A stretch of 64,000 bases of DNA, taken from NCBI RefSeq assembly GCF_003362755.1, contig NZ_QKRA01000001.1, forward strand, positions 682,001 through 746,000, in the 5' to 3' direction. Positions 1-8,293 of the stretch are shown one piece after another (position 1 is the first letter of the stretch; the number at the start of each line of letters is the position of its first letter). Made by a program: the position numbers and the translations under genes. Origin of the DNA: Marinomonas piezotolerans. Its GTDB lineage: Bacteria > Pseudomonadota > Gammaproteobacteria > Pseudomonadales > Marinomonadaceae. The notes beneath the pieces are model-generated. The model saw only the letters and a list, made by a program, of their open reading frames with translations. It was not told the origin of the DNA and did no database searches.

Positions 1-76
1 CGTGTCACTTGTAATAAAATGACAAACTAAGCATGTTGAGCACCCGACATGCCCAGCGATATAACGGACCCCATCA

Positions 77-1354
77 ATGAATTCCATTACTCTAGGCCCT
101 TTAACCTCCGCAAATGGCGAGATCCAAATACCTGGATCTAAAAGCCTTTCTAATCGTATTTTACTGCTAGCAACACTTGCGAAGGGCACAACGAAAATCA
201 CTAACCTTCTAGACAGCGACGACATTCGTCACATGCTTAACGCACTCAAGGAAATGGGGGTTCGTTTTTCTCTTGAGGATCAAGGTCAAACATGTGTATT
301 AGAAGGCAATGGCGGACCTCTAAGCGTTAACCAAGCAGACCTATTTTTGGGGAATGCTGGTACAGCAATGCGTCCTCTAACTGCAGCTTTGTGTCTGGGT
401 CAAGGCGAGTTCCGATTGCACGGTGAACCGCGCATGCACGAACGCCCTATTGGAGATTTAGTTGATTCACTGCAAGCACTTGGTGCTGATATTGAATACC
501 AAAAAGAAACAAACTACCCACCACTTTTAATCAAGGCGAACGGCCTAAATGGGGGCGAGGTCTCGATAAAAGGGAACATTTCTAGCCAATTTTTAACGGC
601 ACTGTTGATGAGCGCGCCGCTGGCAAAATCGGACTTACGTATAAATGTTGACGGAGAGCTCGTCTCTAAGCCTTATATAGATATCACTTTACATGCCATG
701 AAGCAGTTTGGGGTCAATGTTGAAAACCTTGATTACCAAGCATTTGTGATCAAAGGGAACCAGACCTATCAATCTCCAGGCGAGATCATGGTAGAGGGTG
801 ATGCGTCATCTGCCTCCTACTTCCTAGCTGCCGCAGCGATTGCTGGCGGTAAGATAAAAGTGCATGGTGTAGGAACAGAGAGTGTTCAAGGGGATGTTAA
901 GTTTGCAGAAGTATTGGAAAAAATGGGCGCTAAAATCACCTATGGCCCAACTTGGGTAGCCGCTGAGAAAGGTGAGTTAAACGGCATCGACATGGATATG
1001 AATCACATTCCTGATGCAGCAATGACCATTGCAACCACCGCACTATTCGCTGAAGGTCCAACCACCATTCGAAATATTTATAACTGGCGAGTCAAAGAAA
1101 CGGATCGTCTCTATGCGATGGCAACAGAGCTAAAAAAACTGGGCGCTAACGTGGTTGAAGGAGACGATTACATTACGGTCGAGCCGTGTTCAGACCTTCA
1201 ACACGTAGCAATCGATACATACAATGACCATCGAATCGCGATGTGCTTCTCTTTAATAGCATTCTCCAATACGGCGGTCACAATCAATGATCCAGAGTGT
1301 ACCTCCAAGACTTTCCCTACCTACTTTTCGTTGTTTGAGAGTATTTCGGGCTAA
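77..1354 (+). CDS. aroA: 3-phosphoshikimate 1-carboxyvinyltransferase (EPSP synthase)
   Basis: This cytoplasmic enzyme joins shikimate-3-phosphate and phosphoenolpyruvate in the sixth step of the shikimate pathway to aromatic amino acids. At 425 residues it has the usual full length of the family. The N-terminal PGSKSLSNR segment supplies the Lys22/Ser23/Arg27 substrate contacts. NAGTAMRP (residues 93-100) is the PEP/glyphosate loop in its class I (glyphosate-sensitive) form. HERPIGDL (from about 121) and DHRIAM near the C-terminus are also present. In many gammaproteobacteria aroA is followed by cmk and rpsA, but here a divergently evolving integrase follows on the same strand after a hairpin. 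No upstream gene is resolvable in the 76 bases before the start. The assignment is secure. Confidence 0.97.
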   Translation: MNSITLGPLTSANGEIQIPGSKSLSNRILLLATLAKGTTKITNLLDSDDIRHMLNALKEMGVRFSLEDQGQTCVLEGNGGPLSVNQADLFLGNAGTAMRPLTAALCLGQGEFRLHGEPRMHERPIGDLVDSLQALGADIEYQKETNYPPLLIKANGLNGGEVSIKGNISSQFLTALLMSAPLAKSDLRINVDGELVSKPYIDITLHAMKQFGVNVENLDYQAFVIKGNQTYQSPGEIMVEGDASSASYFLAAAAIAGGKIKVHGVGTESVQGDVKFAEVLEKMGAKITYGPTWVAAEKGELNGIDMDMNHIPDAAMTIATTALFAEGPTTIRNIYNWRVKETDRLYAMATELKKLGANVVEGDDYITVEPCSDLQHVAIDTYNDHRIAMCFSLIAFSNTAVTINDPECTSKTFPTYFSLFESISG

Positions 1355-1362
1355 CTTCTAGC

Positions 1363-1401
1363 CAATACTAGGCCAAGTAGGAATGTCTTGGTCTAGTATT
1401 G
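1363..1401 (+). terminator. Long stem-loop after aroA
   Basis: Two 15-base arms at 1363-1377 and 1387-1401 are inverted complements apart from one G-U pair, with a 9-base loop. The stem begins 9 bases after the aroA stop. There is no T-tract after it, so it is either an imperfect terminator or an mRNA 3'-end stabiliser. It probably separates aroA from the integrase. Confidence 0.5.
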
Positions 1402-1500
1402 AAGTCAGCTTCTGCAATCGCTCTGGGCTAACAAAACTGATAAGTTACTGATATAAAGTACAATCCTTGCCCTTGGCCAAGCTTTTTGGACAGTCGACAT

Positions 1501-2751
1501 ATGAACGCACCGCTTCCACTTATCGATAACTTAGAACACTTACCTAATCCTTACACACAATACCCAACCATCTTGAACAACCTAAAAGCTGGGGTAAGAC
1601 AGCTTGAAGACCCTGACTATGCGCGCGACCTTCAATTAGCACTGTGCTTCATCTACAGCTACAACGGCTCCCAAGCCACCTTCAATTCCTATCGTCGAGA
1701 AGTGGAAAGACTTTTACTTTGGTCGTGGTATGTCAAACACACACCCGCAACCACACTTAAGCGTGATGAAATAGAAGAGTTTATACATTTTTGCAACACC
1801 CCGCCCGAATCTTGGATTGGTATCAAAAACGTCGCGCGTTTCAAAAATCACATGGGAGAGCGAGTCCCTAATGACGAATGGCGGCCATATGTTGCTCACG
1901 TGTCCAAACTTGATTTTCGCAATGGCCAAATCCCTTTATCCGAGAAATATAGCCTGTCTCAGGCTGCGATACGTGCGACATTTTCAATACTGTCTTCTTA
2001 CTACGGCTTTCTAATGCAAGAAGAAGCTGTGCAGCAAAACCCAGTTGCTCTGATCCGCCAAAAAAGCAAGTTTGTTAAAAAGGAAGTTACTCGACGCCAA
2101 GTTAGAAGAATCTCCAACTTACAGTGGGATTACGTGATAGAAACTGCTGAATTATTAGCTGAAGAAGATCCAGCCATGCACGAGCGCACTCTTTTTATCA
2201 TGAATGCGTTACTCGGTATGTATCTACGAATCTCAGAACTGGTCGCAGATGAGCGCTCCGCACCAACCATGGGCGACTTTATCAAAGATACAGACGGCAA
2301 CTGGTGGTTTAAAGTCCTTTCTAAAGGTAATAAAGAGAGATTAGTCAGCGTCTCGGATGAGATGCTCAATGCATTAATACGTTACCGGCGTTTTAGACAA
2401 TTACCTGACTTACCTACCGTAGCGGAGCCAACACCGGTCATTCCCAAAAACCGCGGACAAGGCGCCATGACCAGCTCACGCCAAGTTCGGAATATCGTAC
2501 AACACTGCTTCGATCAAGCGTACTACCGCATGTGTGATGATGGCCATAAATCAGATGCGGATGATCTACGCGTTGCGACAGTGCACTGGTTACGCCATAC
2601 AGGCATATCAGAAGACGTTAAAGTTAGACCAAAAGAGCATGTCAGAGAAGACGCAGGGCATTCCAGTATGGCGACAACGGATAAATATATAGACACCGAA
2701 TATCGAGAAAGACACGCAAGTGGCCGAAAAAAAACACTTCGCCCTCATTAG
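1501..2751 (+). CDS. Tyrosine recombinase / phage-type integrase
   Basis: A member of the tyrosine site-specific recombinase family, which cuts and rejoins DNA through a covalent phosphotyrosine. From the chosen ATG (416 residues) the complete catalytic set can be read: Arg243 in LRISEL, a lysine near 275 in the beta-hairpin, HxxR at 362-365 (HWLRH), His387 in GHSS and the nucleophile Tyr396. The N-terminal half (about 15-170) resembles a SAM-like core-binding domain. A TTG at 1486 would add five residues; neither start has a strong ribosome binding site. The gene stands alone: no excisionase, cargo, direct repeats or tRNA target is visible, and its stop overlaps the moaE stop by 4 bases on the opposite strand. 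It could be a remnant of an island, or a domesticated recombinase. Confidence 0.9.
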   Translation: MNAPLPLIDNLEHLPNPYTQYPTILNNLKAGVRQLEDPDYARDLQLALCFIYSYNGSQATFNSYRREVERLLLWSWYVKHTPATTLKRDEIEEFIHFCNTPPESWIGIKNVARFKNHMGERVPNDEWRPYVAHVSKLDFRNGQIPLSEKYSLSQAAIRATFSILSSYYGFLMQEEAVQQNPVALIRQKSKFVKKEVTRRQVRRISNLQWDYVIETAELLAEEDPAMHERTLFIMNALLGMYLRISELVADERSAPTMGDFIKDTDGNWWFKVLSKGNKERLVSVSDEMLNALIRYRRFRQLPDLPTVAEPTPVIPKNRGQGAMTSSRQVRNIVQHCFDQAYYRMCDDGHKSDADDLRVATVHWLRHTGISEDVKVRPKEHVREDAGHSSMATTDKYIDTEYRERHASGRKKTLRPH

Positions 2752-3206
2752 TTCGTGGAATGATGCCAACGCTCTAGGCTTTTCTCGTCAATAGTTTTGG
2801 CATCGACCCAGTTAGACTGGCCATTCGCCGTTTCTTTTTTCCAAAACGCAGCGCGACTCTTCAAGTAGTCCATAATAAAATCACAGGCTGAGAAGGCTTC
2901 TGCTCGATGGGAGGAAGCAACACCAACAAACACTATCTGATCATCGATTGATAATTCGCCAACCCGATGAACAACTTTAACAGCCAATAGCGGCCATCTA
3001 GCGCGAGCTTCATCAACAATGCTCTGAATATTGCGTTCAGTCATTCCTGGGTAATGCTCTAAAAAAAAGGAACCGTTACCCACCTCTTCATTAAACTGTC
3101 TCACTCGCCCAACAAACATCGCGACAGCTCCCGTTTTGTTGGCAACACAGAGAGAGTCATACAAAGCTTGAACATTGAAGTCTTCTTGTTGAACACTGAT
3201 TTCCAT
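2748..3206 (-). CDS. moaE: Molybdopterin synthase catalytic subunit
   Basis: The large subunit of molybdopterin synthase, which inserts the two dithiolene sulfurs into cyclic pyranopterin monophosphate using the thiocarboxylated MoaD tail. The 152-residue length is normal. The conserved segment EHYPGMTE near residue 50 and the active-site lysine region LKSRAAFWKKE (about 115-125) are clear. It is the last gene of a moaC-moaD-moaE operon; the gap to moaD is 5 bases. Its stop codon overlaps the stop of the convergent integrase. The moaA and moaB genes are not in the window, so cofactor synthesis must draw on another locus. Confidence 0.96.
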   Translation of the reverse strand: MEISVQQEDFNVQALYDSLCVANKTGAVAMFVGRVRQFNEEVGNGSFFLEHYPGMTERNIQSIVDEARARWPLLAVKVVHRVGELSIDDQIVFVGVASSHRAEAFSACDFIMDYLKSRAAFWKKETANGQSNWVDAKTIDEKSLERWHHSTN

Positions 3207-3211
3207 CCTTT

Positions 3212-3466
3212 CTACCCCCCTGTCACTGGAGGGAAAAACGCGACCTCTTGCACCGCAGTTGGCTCTATCTCATCTGTGTCACGCGCAAACTCGAAATCAA
3301 TCGATGATTTGATATTAGGTTCTAACAATTGTGGAGCGCTCAATTGATCCGCTAACAATTGTTTTAGCTGGGCAACTGTTAAAACACTCTGCACTTCACA
3401 CTTAGCACTGGGCAGACCTATTGAATCTTTCAAGGCCCCAAAAAAAACCACATTAACGATCGACAT
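3212..3466 (-). CDS. moaD: Molybdopterin synthase sulfur-carrier subunit
   Basis: A ubiquitin-fold sulfur carrier whose C-terminal glycine is adenylated and then thiocarboxylated to feed sulfur to MoaE. The protein ends in PPVTGG, the required double glycine, and has 84 residues from the chosen ATG at 3466. A longer reading would begin at 3499, but the ATG at 3466 is preceded by GGAG at good spacing and gives the usual N-terminus ([13 protein letters not shown]). With this start it overlaps the end of moaC by 14 bases, a sign of translational coupling. Confidence 0.93.
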   Translation of the reverse strand: MSIVNVVFFGALKDSIGLPSAKCEVQSVLTVAQLKQLLADQLSAPQLLEPNIKSSIDFEFARDTDEIEPTAVQEVAFFPPVTGG

Positions 3467-3941
3467 CTGCACTACTCCAAGAACCGCTTTTTCCACCATG
3501 TTTTTCCAACAGCTGGGTATTCTGTATCACAATACCTTTATCTACAGCCTTACACATGTCATAAAGCGTCAACGCAGCCACGGTTACACCCGTTAACGCC
3601 TCCATTTCGACTCCGGTCACACCTTTTAATGAGCACGTACACAATATTTCAATAGAAACCTTATCCACTACATTAATATCAACACTCACTTTGGTGAGCA
3701 TCAACGGATGACAAAGGGGGATCAAATCAGATGTCTTCTTAGCTGCTTGAATTCCTGCGATACGAGCGGTAGCGAGCACGTCTCCTTTCGGCAACCCTCC
3801 CTCCATCAACTTCGTTAATGTTTCAGGCTGCATCACCACCAAGGATCGTGCTGTGGCCGTTCGTTTTGTCACCTGCTTGGCACTCACATCGACCATATGC
3901 GCATGACCTTGATCATCCAAATGCGTAAAAGACTCACTCAT
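3453..3941 (-). CDS. moaC: Cyclic pyranopterin monophosphate synthase
   Basis: MoaC converts the MoaA product (3',8-cyclo-GTP) to cyclic pyranopterin monophosphate, the first stable intermediate of molybdenum cofactor synthesis. Signature parts are [12 protein letters not shown] (substrate-binding histidine) and MEALTGV...LYDMCKA (catalytic aspartate). The length of 162 residues from ATG 3941 matches the family; a GTG four codons upstream (3953) is less likely. It leads the moaC-D-E operon and is divergent from the J-domain gene, with about 120 bases between them that show no recognisable molybdenum-cofactor riboswitch. Confidence 0.96.
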   Translation of the reverse strand: MSESFTHLDDQGHAHMVDVSAKQVTKRTATARSLVVMQPETLTKLMEGGLPKGDVLATARIAGIQAAKKTSDLIPLCHPLMLTKVSVDINVVDKVSIEILCTCSLKGVTGVEMEALTGVTVAALTLYDMCKAVDKGIVIQNTQLLEKHGGKSGSWSSADVDR

Positions 3942-4064
3942 TATCGTCAACACCCAGTTATAAAAGGTCCTATAATCGCAAAACAGTCGCTGAAATCAAA
4001 CCGTTAAAACAGCCCGCTTTGTCATTAAATAGGTTAACGGGCATAATGCCTTTAATATGGATGC

Positions 4065-5375
4065 ATGCGACAACTCTCTATGAGCATTATTGACGACTTT
4101 AACGTTTTAGAATTATCTACCAATGCTACCGAGCAGGAAGCAAAGGCTGCTTACCGTCGTTTAGCGCGACGCTATCATCCCGATAAAAATCCTAACCTTG
4201 ATACGACTGAGCATTTCCAACGAATTCATGATGCCTATCAAAATGTACTGCAAGCCATTAAGCGCTCAAATGGCCAAAGCTGGCAACCCTACTCCTTTAC
4301 AGAGCATGTGACACCTAGCCCGAATTCCGAGTCTGGCTTCGAATTCAAAAGTGACGCAAAACAACGAGCGTATGTAAAAGAACAACAACGTGCTTATCAG
4401 GATATGAAGCGCAGCAATGCAGAGCAAGAACGAGCCAAAGAGGAAGCGCTTAATAAAGCTAGAAATACTCTGCACGAAAGGAGAATGAAAGCTCTGTACG
4501 AGGAAATGAGAAAAGCGGATAGCCAAATCGCCCGCGAACAACCTACAGAGTTTACGCAAGCATCTTCTGACAACTTCGATCACGCACATCATTTCCAATA
4601 CGATACGGGAGAGACTGGACCAAGCAATGCACAACAGAATACCGAAGACCATCCAGCAACGCGCCCCTATCGACTTTACGCAGCCAAAGCAGCATTTGTT
4701 GCCTGTAGCTATTTGACTGTGTTTGCAGCAGGCATATACTCAGCCAATTATTTCGATACCGTCAGTAATTCAGCAAAACCTTCCATTTCCTATATAAGCG
4801 GCCTATATCCACAGTTCCGCCAAGGCACTGGCTACACCCTAGAACAAACCAGACTGTTCACAGAGCCCAGCATCACATCAACAATAAAAACCAGCATTCC
4901 AAAAATGACCGATGTAACAGTTGTGACAATAGAAAGCGATTGGCTCACGCTCTCCTACAACAATACGACAGGCTGGGCCAAGGCAGAAAATTTAGGCTTT
5001 GGAAGCGCCCTACATGCAAAACAAACAGGTTGTATTGGACAACCTGGCCTAGCGCCTCGACATGGGACGCTTATTGGCAACGTCCAAGGCAGTAGCCGTC
5101 TTAGAATTCTAAATCAACTCTCTACGCCTTCACTGCTAGTATTCCAATCACTTGACGGCCAGCCCCCCTTTTCTATTTATCTACAAGCCGGCCAACCTCT
5201 TGCTGCCAATTCCATCCCAAGAGGGAGCTATAGATTGGTGTTAGAAAGCGGTTCGCTGTATCATTCCGCCTGCCACAAATTCCTGTTTAACGAGCAGTCT
5301 AGGGTGCTATTGGACAAAGTCGATTTCGCCAGTACAGAGCAGTCCCTCACGCTTCGGAATTTAGTAAATCCATAA
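4065..5375 (+). CDS. Membrane-anchored J-domain protein with SH3-like domain
   Basis: The first 65 residues are a J-domain with an intact HPD (38-40), which stimulates ATP hydrolysis by DnaK-type chaperones. A charged, probably helical linker (about 95-160) follows, then one hydrophobic segment (about 206-228). After that comes a bacterial SH3-like stretch (about 255-312: GTGYTLEQTRLF... to GWAKAENLGFG). The last 120 residues contain several cysteines and match nothing I know. The J-domain should be cytoplasmic and the SH3-like half periplasmic. SH3b domains often bind peptidoglycan or peptides, so it may recruit DnaK to the envelope; this is inference. ATG 4080 is an alternative start. It lies 25 bases upstream of trmJ on the same strand. 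Confidence 0.8.
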   Translation: MRQLSMSIIDDFNVLELSTNATEQEAKAAYRRLARRYHPDKNPNLDTTEHFQRIHDAYQNVLQAIKRSNGQSWQPYSFTEHVTPSPNSESGFEFKSDAKQRAYVKEQQRAYQDMKRSNAEQERAKEEALNKARNTLHERRMKALYEEMRKADSQIAREQPTEFTQASSDNFDHAHHFQYDTGETGPSNAQQNTEDHPATRPYRLYAAKAAFVACSYLTVFAAGIYSANYFDTVSNSAKPSISYISGLYPQFRQGTGYTLEQTRLFTEPSITSTIKTSIPKMTDVTVVTIESDWLTLSYNNTTGWAKAENLGFGSALHAKQTGCIGQPGLAPRHGTLIGNVQGSSRLRILNQLSTPSLLVFQSLDGQPPFSIYLQAGQPLAANSIPRGSYRLVLESGSLYHSACHKFLFNEQSRVLLDKVDFASTEQSLTLRNLVNP

Positions 5376-5400
5376 CCCTTGTATATGAGTCTTTAACCAC

Positions 5401-6168
5401 ATGCTCAGCAATGTCCGCATCGTTCTTATCAACACTTTCCATCCAGGTAATATTGGCGCTATTGCACGTGCCATGAAAAATATGGGGCTTAGCAACCTTT
5501 ATTTGGTCGACCCTAACGATTATCCATCTGATGAGGCGACAAGTCGTGCCGCTGGCGCAGTCGATCTTCTAGAGAACGCTACTGTCGTGAGCTCACTTGA
5601 AGACGCCATTGCTGATTGCAGCCTAGTAATTGGCACCAGTGCTCGACACCGAACGTTTCAACTACCAATAATGAACGCACGCGAATGTGCTGAAGCGGTG
5701 ATCCCTGAAGCAAAAGACCATAACATTGCCATTTTGTTTGGCCGAGAGACAATGGGATTGCTAAATGAAGAAATTGCTCAGTGCCATCGGCAAGTGTACA
5801 TAGACGCTAATGATGAGTACCCGGTTTTAAACATTTCTCAAGCGGTACAAATCGTTGCTTACGAAATATGGATGGCCCATCAAAATGAATCAGTACAGAT
5901 AAAGTCGACGCCAGAATATCCACGTAAGAAAGAAATGGACCTGTTTTACGAGCACTTAGAAGAAACTCTATACGGCATTAACTTTATAGTCCGAAATCAC
6001 CCCGGAAAAGTACTCGACAAGCTAAAACGATTCTTTAATAGATCTAGACCAGAAAAACAGGAACTTGGCATTCTACGTGGTGTACTAGCAGCAGTAGACA
6101 GAGAGGCAGGATTAAACGACGGCATGAGCCATGAGGCTAAAAAGAATGCCGACAACTCGCAACAATAA
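5401..6168 (+). CDS. trmJ: tRNA (cytidine/uridine-32-2'-O)-methyltransferase TrmJ
   Basis: A SPOUT-class enzyme that methylates the ribose of nucleotide 32 in tRNA anticodon loops using S-adenosylmethionine. Motif 1 is NTFHPGNIGAIARAMKNMG near the N-terminus, motif 2 is LFGRETMGL, and motif 3 is YPVLNISQAVQ, which forms the trefoil-knot cofactor site. The C-terminal part (about 165-245) is the TrmJ-type helical extension. At 255 residues it is typical. It lies 25 bases after the J-domain gene, possibly co-transcribed. Confidence 0.93.
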   Translation: MLSNVRIVLINTFHPGNIGAIARAMKNMGLSNLYLVDPNDYPSDEATSRAAGAVDLLENATVVSSLEDAIADCSLVIGTSARHRTFQLPIMNARECAEAVIPEAKDHNIAILFGRETMGLLNEEIAQCHRQVYIDANDEYPVLNISQAVQIVAYEIWMAHQNESVQIKSTPEYPRKKEMDLFYEHLEETLYGINFIVRNHPGKVLDKLKRFFNRSRPEKQELGILRGVLAAVDREAGLNDGMSHEAKKNADNSQQ

Positions 6169-6186
6169 TACCTACAACTGATTAAA

Positions 6187-6208
6187 AGTGGGCAGTCTAA
6201 TGCCCACT
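6187..6208 (-). terminator. Hairpin between trmJ and the TerB-like gene
   Basis: A perfect 8-bp stem AGTGGGCA/TGCCCACT with a 6-base loop lies between two convergent stops. On the minus strand it is followed by four T residues, so it fits best as the terminator of the TerB-like gene; it may also work for trmJ. Confidence 0.6.
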
Positions 6209-6220
6209 ATCACGCTGCTA

Positions 6221-6670
6221 TTATTGCGAATTTTGCTTGTACTCTTCTTGCACCGCAATCTTAGTTTGAATAAATTCCGAGTGAGGCATAAATAATAGCT
6301 CACTAATTTTGCGTATCCGATGATCTTCATAGGCATCAAGATCTCCGTCTGCAAAAGCCACACGCCACAAATCTTTTAGTAATTCAAGCTTCTGCTCGAC
6401 CGAGGCATTGGCATTAATCACTTTAGTAAATTGGTAAGAATCATTAACATCATGGATGCCAGCTTTCACTTCATCAAATAATGAGTCAACGTCATCGCCG
6501 AGTTGACTCACTGATTTTATCGCGTCTTTTGCTTTGAGCTCTTCATCAGGATGAATTTCATCATCAGCGATGATTATCTCTAACAGAAGCGCAGCGACAG
6601 CCCTTTGGTAACTAATTGGCTCGGCGCACACTTCTTCATTACTAAACATTTTTTTTAGAATATTAATCAT
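6221..6670 (-). CDS. TerB-family protein
   Basis: A 149-residue, all-helical acidic protein resembling the TerB/DjlA N-terminal domain. Two repeated acidic segments, IADDEIHPDEE (about 37-47) and FADGDLDAYEDHRI (about 112-125), are the metal-binding-like loops typical of TerB folds. The family was named for tellurite resistance, but many stand-alone members have no known role and no other ter genes lie here. It is cytoplasmic by sequence. It is the second gene of a possible pair with the gene that ends 7 bases upstream. Confidence 0.75.
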   Translation of the reverse strand: MINILKKMFSNEEVCAEPISYQRAVAALLLEIIIADDEIHPDEELKAKDAIKSVSQLGDDVDSLFDEVKAGIHDVNDSYQFTKVINANASVEQKLELLKDLWRVAFADGDLDAYEDHRIRKISELLFMPHSEFIQTKIAVQEEYKQNSQ

Positions 6671-6677
6671 AAACCAC

Positions 6678-7130
6678 CTACTTTCTAATTCTGGTCACCA
6701 ATTCATCTACCAACACATTTGGAAACTGACGATAATCTAGATAAGGACACCAGATACGCTTTTGATGTATGTGCGCTGTATGCCTCGCACCTATTGCCTC
6801 AGCCTCTGCAGGGATGGGGAAATCGTCATGAAACTGTTTACTGACAATGACCAACCACCCTTCACTTGCTTCATCAGGATCAAAGATTAATTTTACTCTA
6901 TCCCAAAGGAATTGATCCCTCACTATACGCCAATCTTCCTCAGCAACTGTGACCAACTTCGCAATAATTGTGAGAATTTTCCGCCAGTGATTTCCATTCA
7001 ACTCAATAACCACGCTAGCAGGAACGGCATCATAGCTCGCAACACCCTGAGGCAAGGTCGGTCTATTGGGTAGCAAGAATGTCATTGTCTTTGTGTTCAT
7101 TTGACTTGCTAGCATAAAACACTTTTTCAC
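6678..7130 (-). CDS. Conserved hypothetical protein (possibly DUF6942)
   Basis: A 150-residue soluble protein of unknown function. The GNHWRKILTIIAKL segment (about 45-58) resembles a family I recall as DUF6942 in Vibrio and Shewanella, but I cannot confirm this. The N-terminus is uncertain: the longest frame begins with GTG at 7130, and ATG codons at 7115, 7100 and 7085 are alternatives; PNRPTLPQG soon after the last one looks like the start of the conserved part. It sits 7 bases upstream of the TerB-like gene and is divergent from the YeeE pair. Confidence 0.5.
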   Translation of the reverse strand: MKKCFMLASQMNTKTMTFLLPNRPTLPQGVASYDAVPASVVIELNGNHWRKILTIIAKLVTVAEEDWRIVRDQFLWDRVKLIFDPDEASEGWLVIVSKQFHDDFPIPAEAEAIGARHTAHIHQKRIWCPYLDYRQFPNVLVDELVTRIRK

Positions 7131-7150
7131 CTTTTAATCACAAATAGATA

Positions 7151-7182
7151 TATTCTTATAACTATATTAGTGTATTCTTATA
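7151..7182 (+). promoter_or_regulatory. Promoter with 22-bp-spaced direct repeats upstream of the YeeE pair
   Basis: TATTCTTATA occurs exactly at 7151-7160 and again at 7173-7182, a spacing of 22 bp (two helical turns). A consensus -10 hexamer TATAAT lies at 7181-7186, so the second repeat touches the core promoter. The AT-rich arrangement is what one expects of an ArsR/BigR-type sulfide-responsive repressor site, which often controls such sulfur-transport genes; no such regulator gene is adjacent. GAGAGG at 7199-7204 is the ribosome binding site. Confidence 0.5.
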
Positions 7183-7209
7183 TAATAGATTTGATAACGA
7201 GAGGATCAT

Positions 7210-7608
7210 ATGGAATCTTTAGTTAATCCGCTATCTGGCGGCATCATAATAGGTTTAACGGCAGCTGCATACCTACTGCTTACCGGAAAAGTGATTGGTA
7301 TCAGCGGCATCTTGGCTCAAGCACTGTTCAGTAAAGACCGATATCTACCATTTCTGTTTATACTCGGTTTAATTATTGGAGGCAGTGCTTACGGTGTGCT
7401 CACACAGCAGACGGTCCCATTTCCTGAAATGAGAAGCCCCATTCTTTTAATTATATCGGGGTTACTAGTAGGCTACGGAACACGCCTAGGCAGTGGTTGC
7501 ACCAGTGGCCATGGTGTATGTGGTATTTCAAGACTATCCCCTCGCTCTCTTGTCGCCACAGGGATTTTCATGACGATGGCGATATTAACTGTATTTATCA
7601 CTAAGTAG
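7210..7608 (+). CDS. YeeE/YedE-family sulfur transport half-protein (first)
   Basis: A small integral membrane protein (132 residues, about four hydrophobic helices) of the YeeE/YedE sulfur-transport family. The signature [20 protein letters not shown] near residue 97 carries the conserved cysteines thought to relay thiosulfate or sulfide-level sulfur through the channel. In the split form the channel is made from two half-proteins, and the second half follows 10 bases downstream. A GAGAGG ribosome binding site precedes the ATG. The substrate is inferred from the family. Confidence 0.88.
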   Translation: MESLVNPLSGGIIIGLTAAAYLLLTGKVIGISGILAQALFSKDRYLPFLFILGLIIGGSAYGVLTQQTVPFPEMRSPILLIISGLLVGYGTRLGSGCTSGHGVCGISRLSPRSLVATGIFMTMAILTVFITK

Positions 7609-7618
7609 GGGCAAAGTT

Positions 7619-8038
7619 ATGCGAGCATTAATAACATTTATTACTGGATTAGCATTTGGTTTGGGACTGGCTGTTTCTGAGATGACTAACCCTGCAGTCG
7701 TACTCGGTTTTCTCGATATTTTCGGAGATTGGAATCCATCACTTATTTTTGTCATGGGTGGCGCTGTTTTGGTAGGCATGGTTGGTTACTTGATACGCTC
7801 TAAGCGTGAGAAGCCTTGGCTAGCCGACAAGTGGTATATCCCCACTAGACGAGACATTGATCATAACTTAGTCATTGGAGCTTCTCTATTTGGTATTGGT
7901 TGGGGATTGAGTGGCTATTGCCCTGGCCCTGGACTTACTGCACTTGTCAACAACCCCAGTGAAGGGGCCTACTTCATGGCAGCTCTTGTCGCAGGTTCCG
8001 CATTATTTCACTTTCAGAACCATCGAAAATCAAATTAG
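7619..8038 (+). CDS. YeeE/YedE-family sulfur transport half-protein (second, DUF6691-like)
   Basis: The 139-residue partner of the preceding gene, also with about four membrane helices. It carries GWGLSGYCPGPG (about residue 100), the second conserved cysteine motif of YeeE-type channels. The two genes form a two-gene operon closed by a strong terminator. Together they should build one full inner-membrane pore for a reduced sulfur compound. No persulfide dioxygenase or SQR gene lies beside them in this window. Confidence 0.88.
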   Translation: MRALITFITGLAFGLGLAVSEMTNPAVVLGFLDIFGDWNPSLIFVMGGAVLVGMVGYLIRSKREKPWLADKWYIPTRRDIDHNLVIGASLFGIGWGLSGYCPGPGLTALVNNPSEGAYFMAALVAGSALFHFQNHRKSN

Positions 8039-8051
8039 TACGCGTTATAGT

Positions 8052-8076
8052 AACGGCTCTTCGGGGCCGTTTTTTT
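8052..8076 (+). terminator. Rho-independent terminator with UUCG tetraloop
   Basis: The stem AACGGCTC/GGGCCGTT closes on a TTCG loop and runs into seven T residues, 13 bases after the stop of the second YeeE-type gene. This is a textbook intrinsic terminator for the plus strand. Confidence 0.93.
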
Positions 8077-8193
8077 ATGTCTTAAAAATTCTACAAATAG
8101 TTCTTGACGTAGATAAGAATGCATCTTAAATTTCGCCTCGCGTCGTTGCTGAACATATTCCGCACCGCTTCAACTGCTGCGCTAGTCGCTTAA

Positions 8194-8204
8194 GGTCTTA
8201 GACC
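8194..8204 (+). promoter_or_regulatory. Small palindrome in the leader of the decarboxylase gene
   Basis: GGTCT-T-AGACC is a perfect inverted repeat about 90 bases upstream of the decarboxylase start, within a 217-base gap that follows the terminator. It could be an operator, or a small hairpin in a long leader. I see no leader peptide or known riboswitch in the gap. Confidence 0.25.
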
Positions 8205-8293
8205 GGATAAGTAACAGCCAAAAGTAGGATGGAGGGAGGTAAAGACGTGCCTTATTTCGGATTATGTTTTCAAAAAACTAGGAGCAATGCGCT

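Noticed and set aside
1355-2751. Boundaries of a genomic island around the integrase
   Set aside because: No direct repeats, tRNA gene or foreign-looking cargo flank the gene; neighbours are housekeeping genes.
3954-4064. A possible molybdenum-cofactor riboswitch upstream of moaC
   Set aside because: No conserved Moco-RNA stems can be made out in about 110 bases.
6221-7130. A tellurite-resistance or phage-defence locus
   Set aside because: Only one TerB-like protein and one small unknown protein are present; none of the other ter genes or defence proteins lie near.
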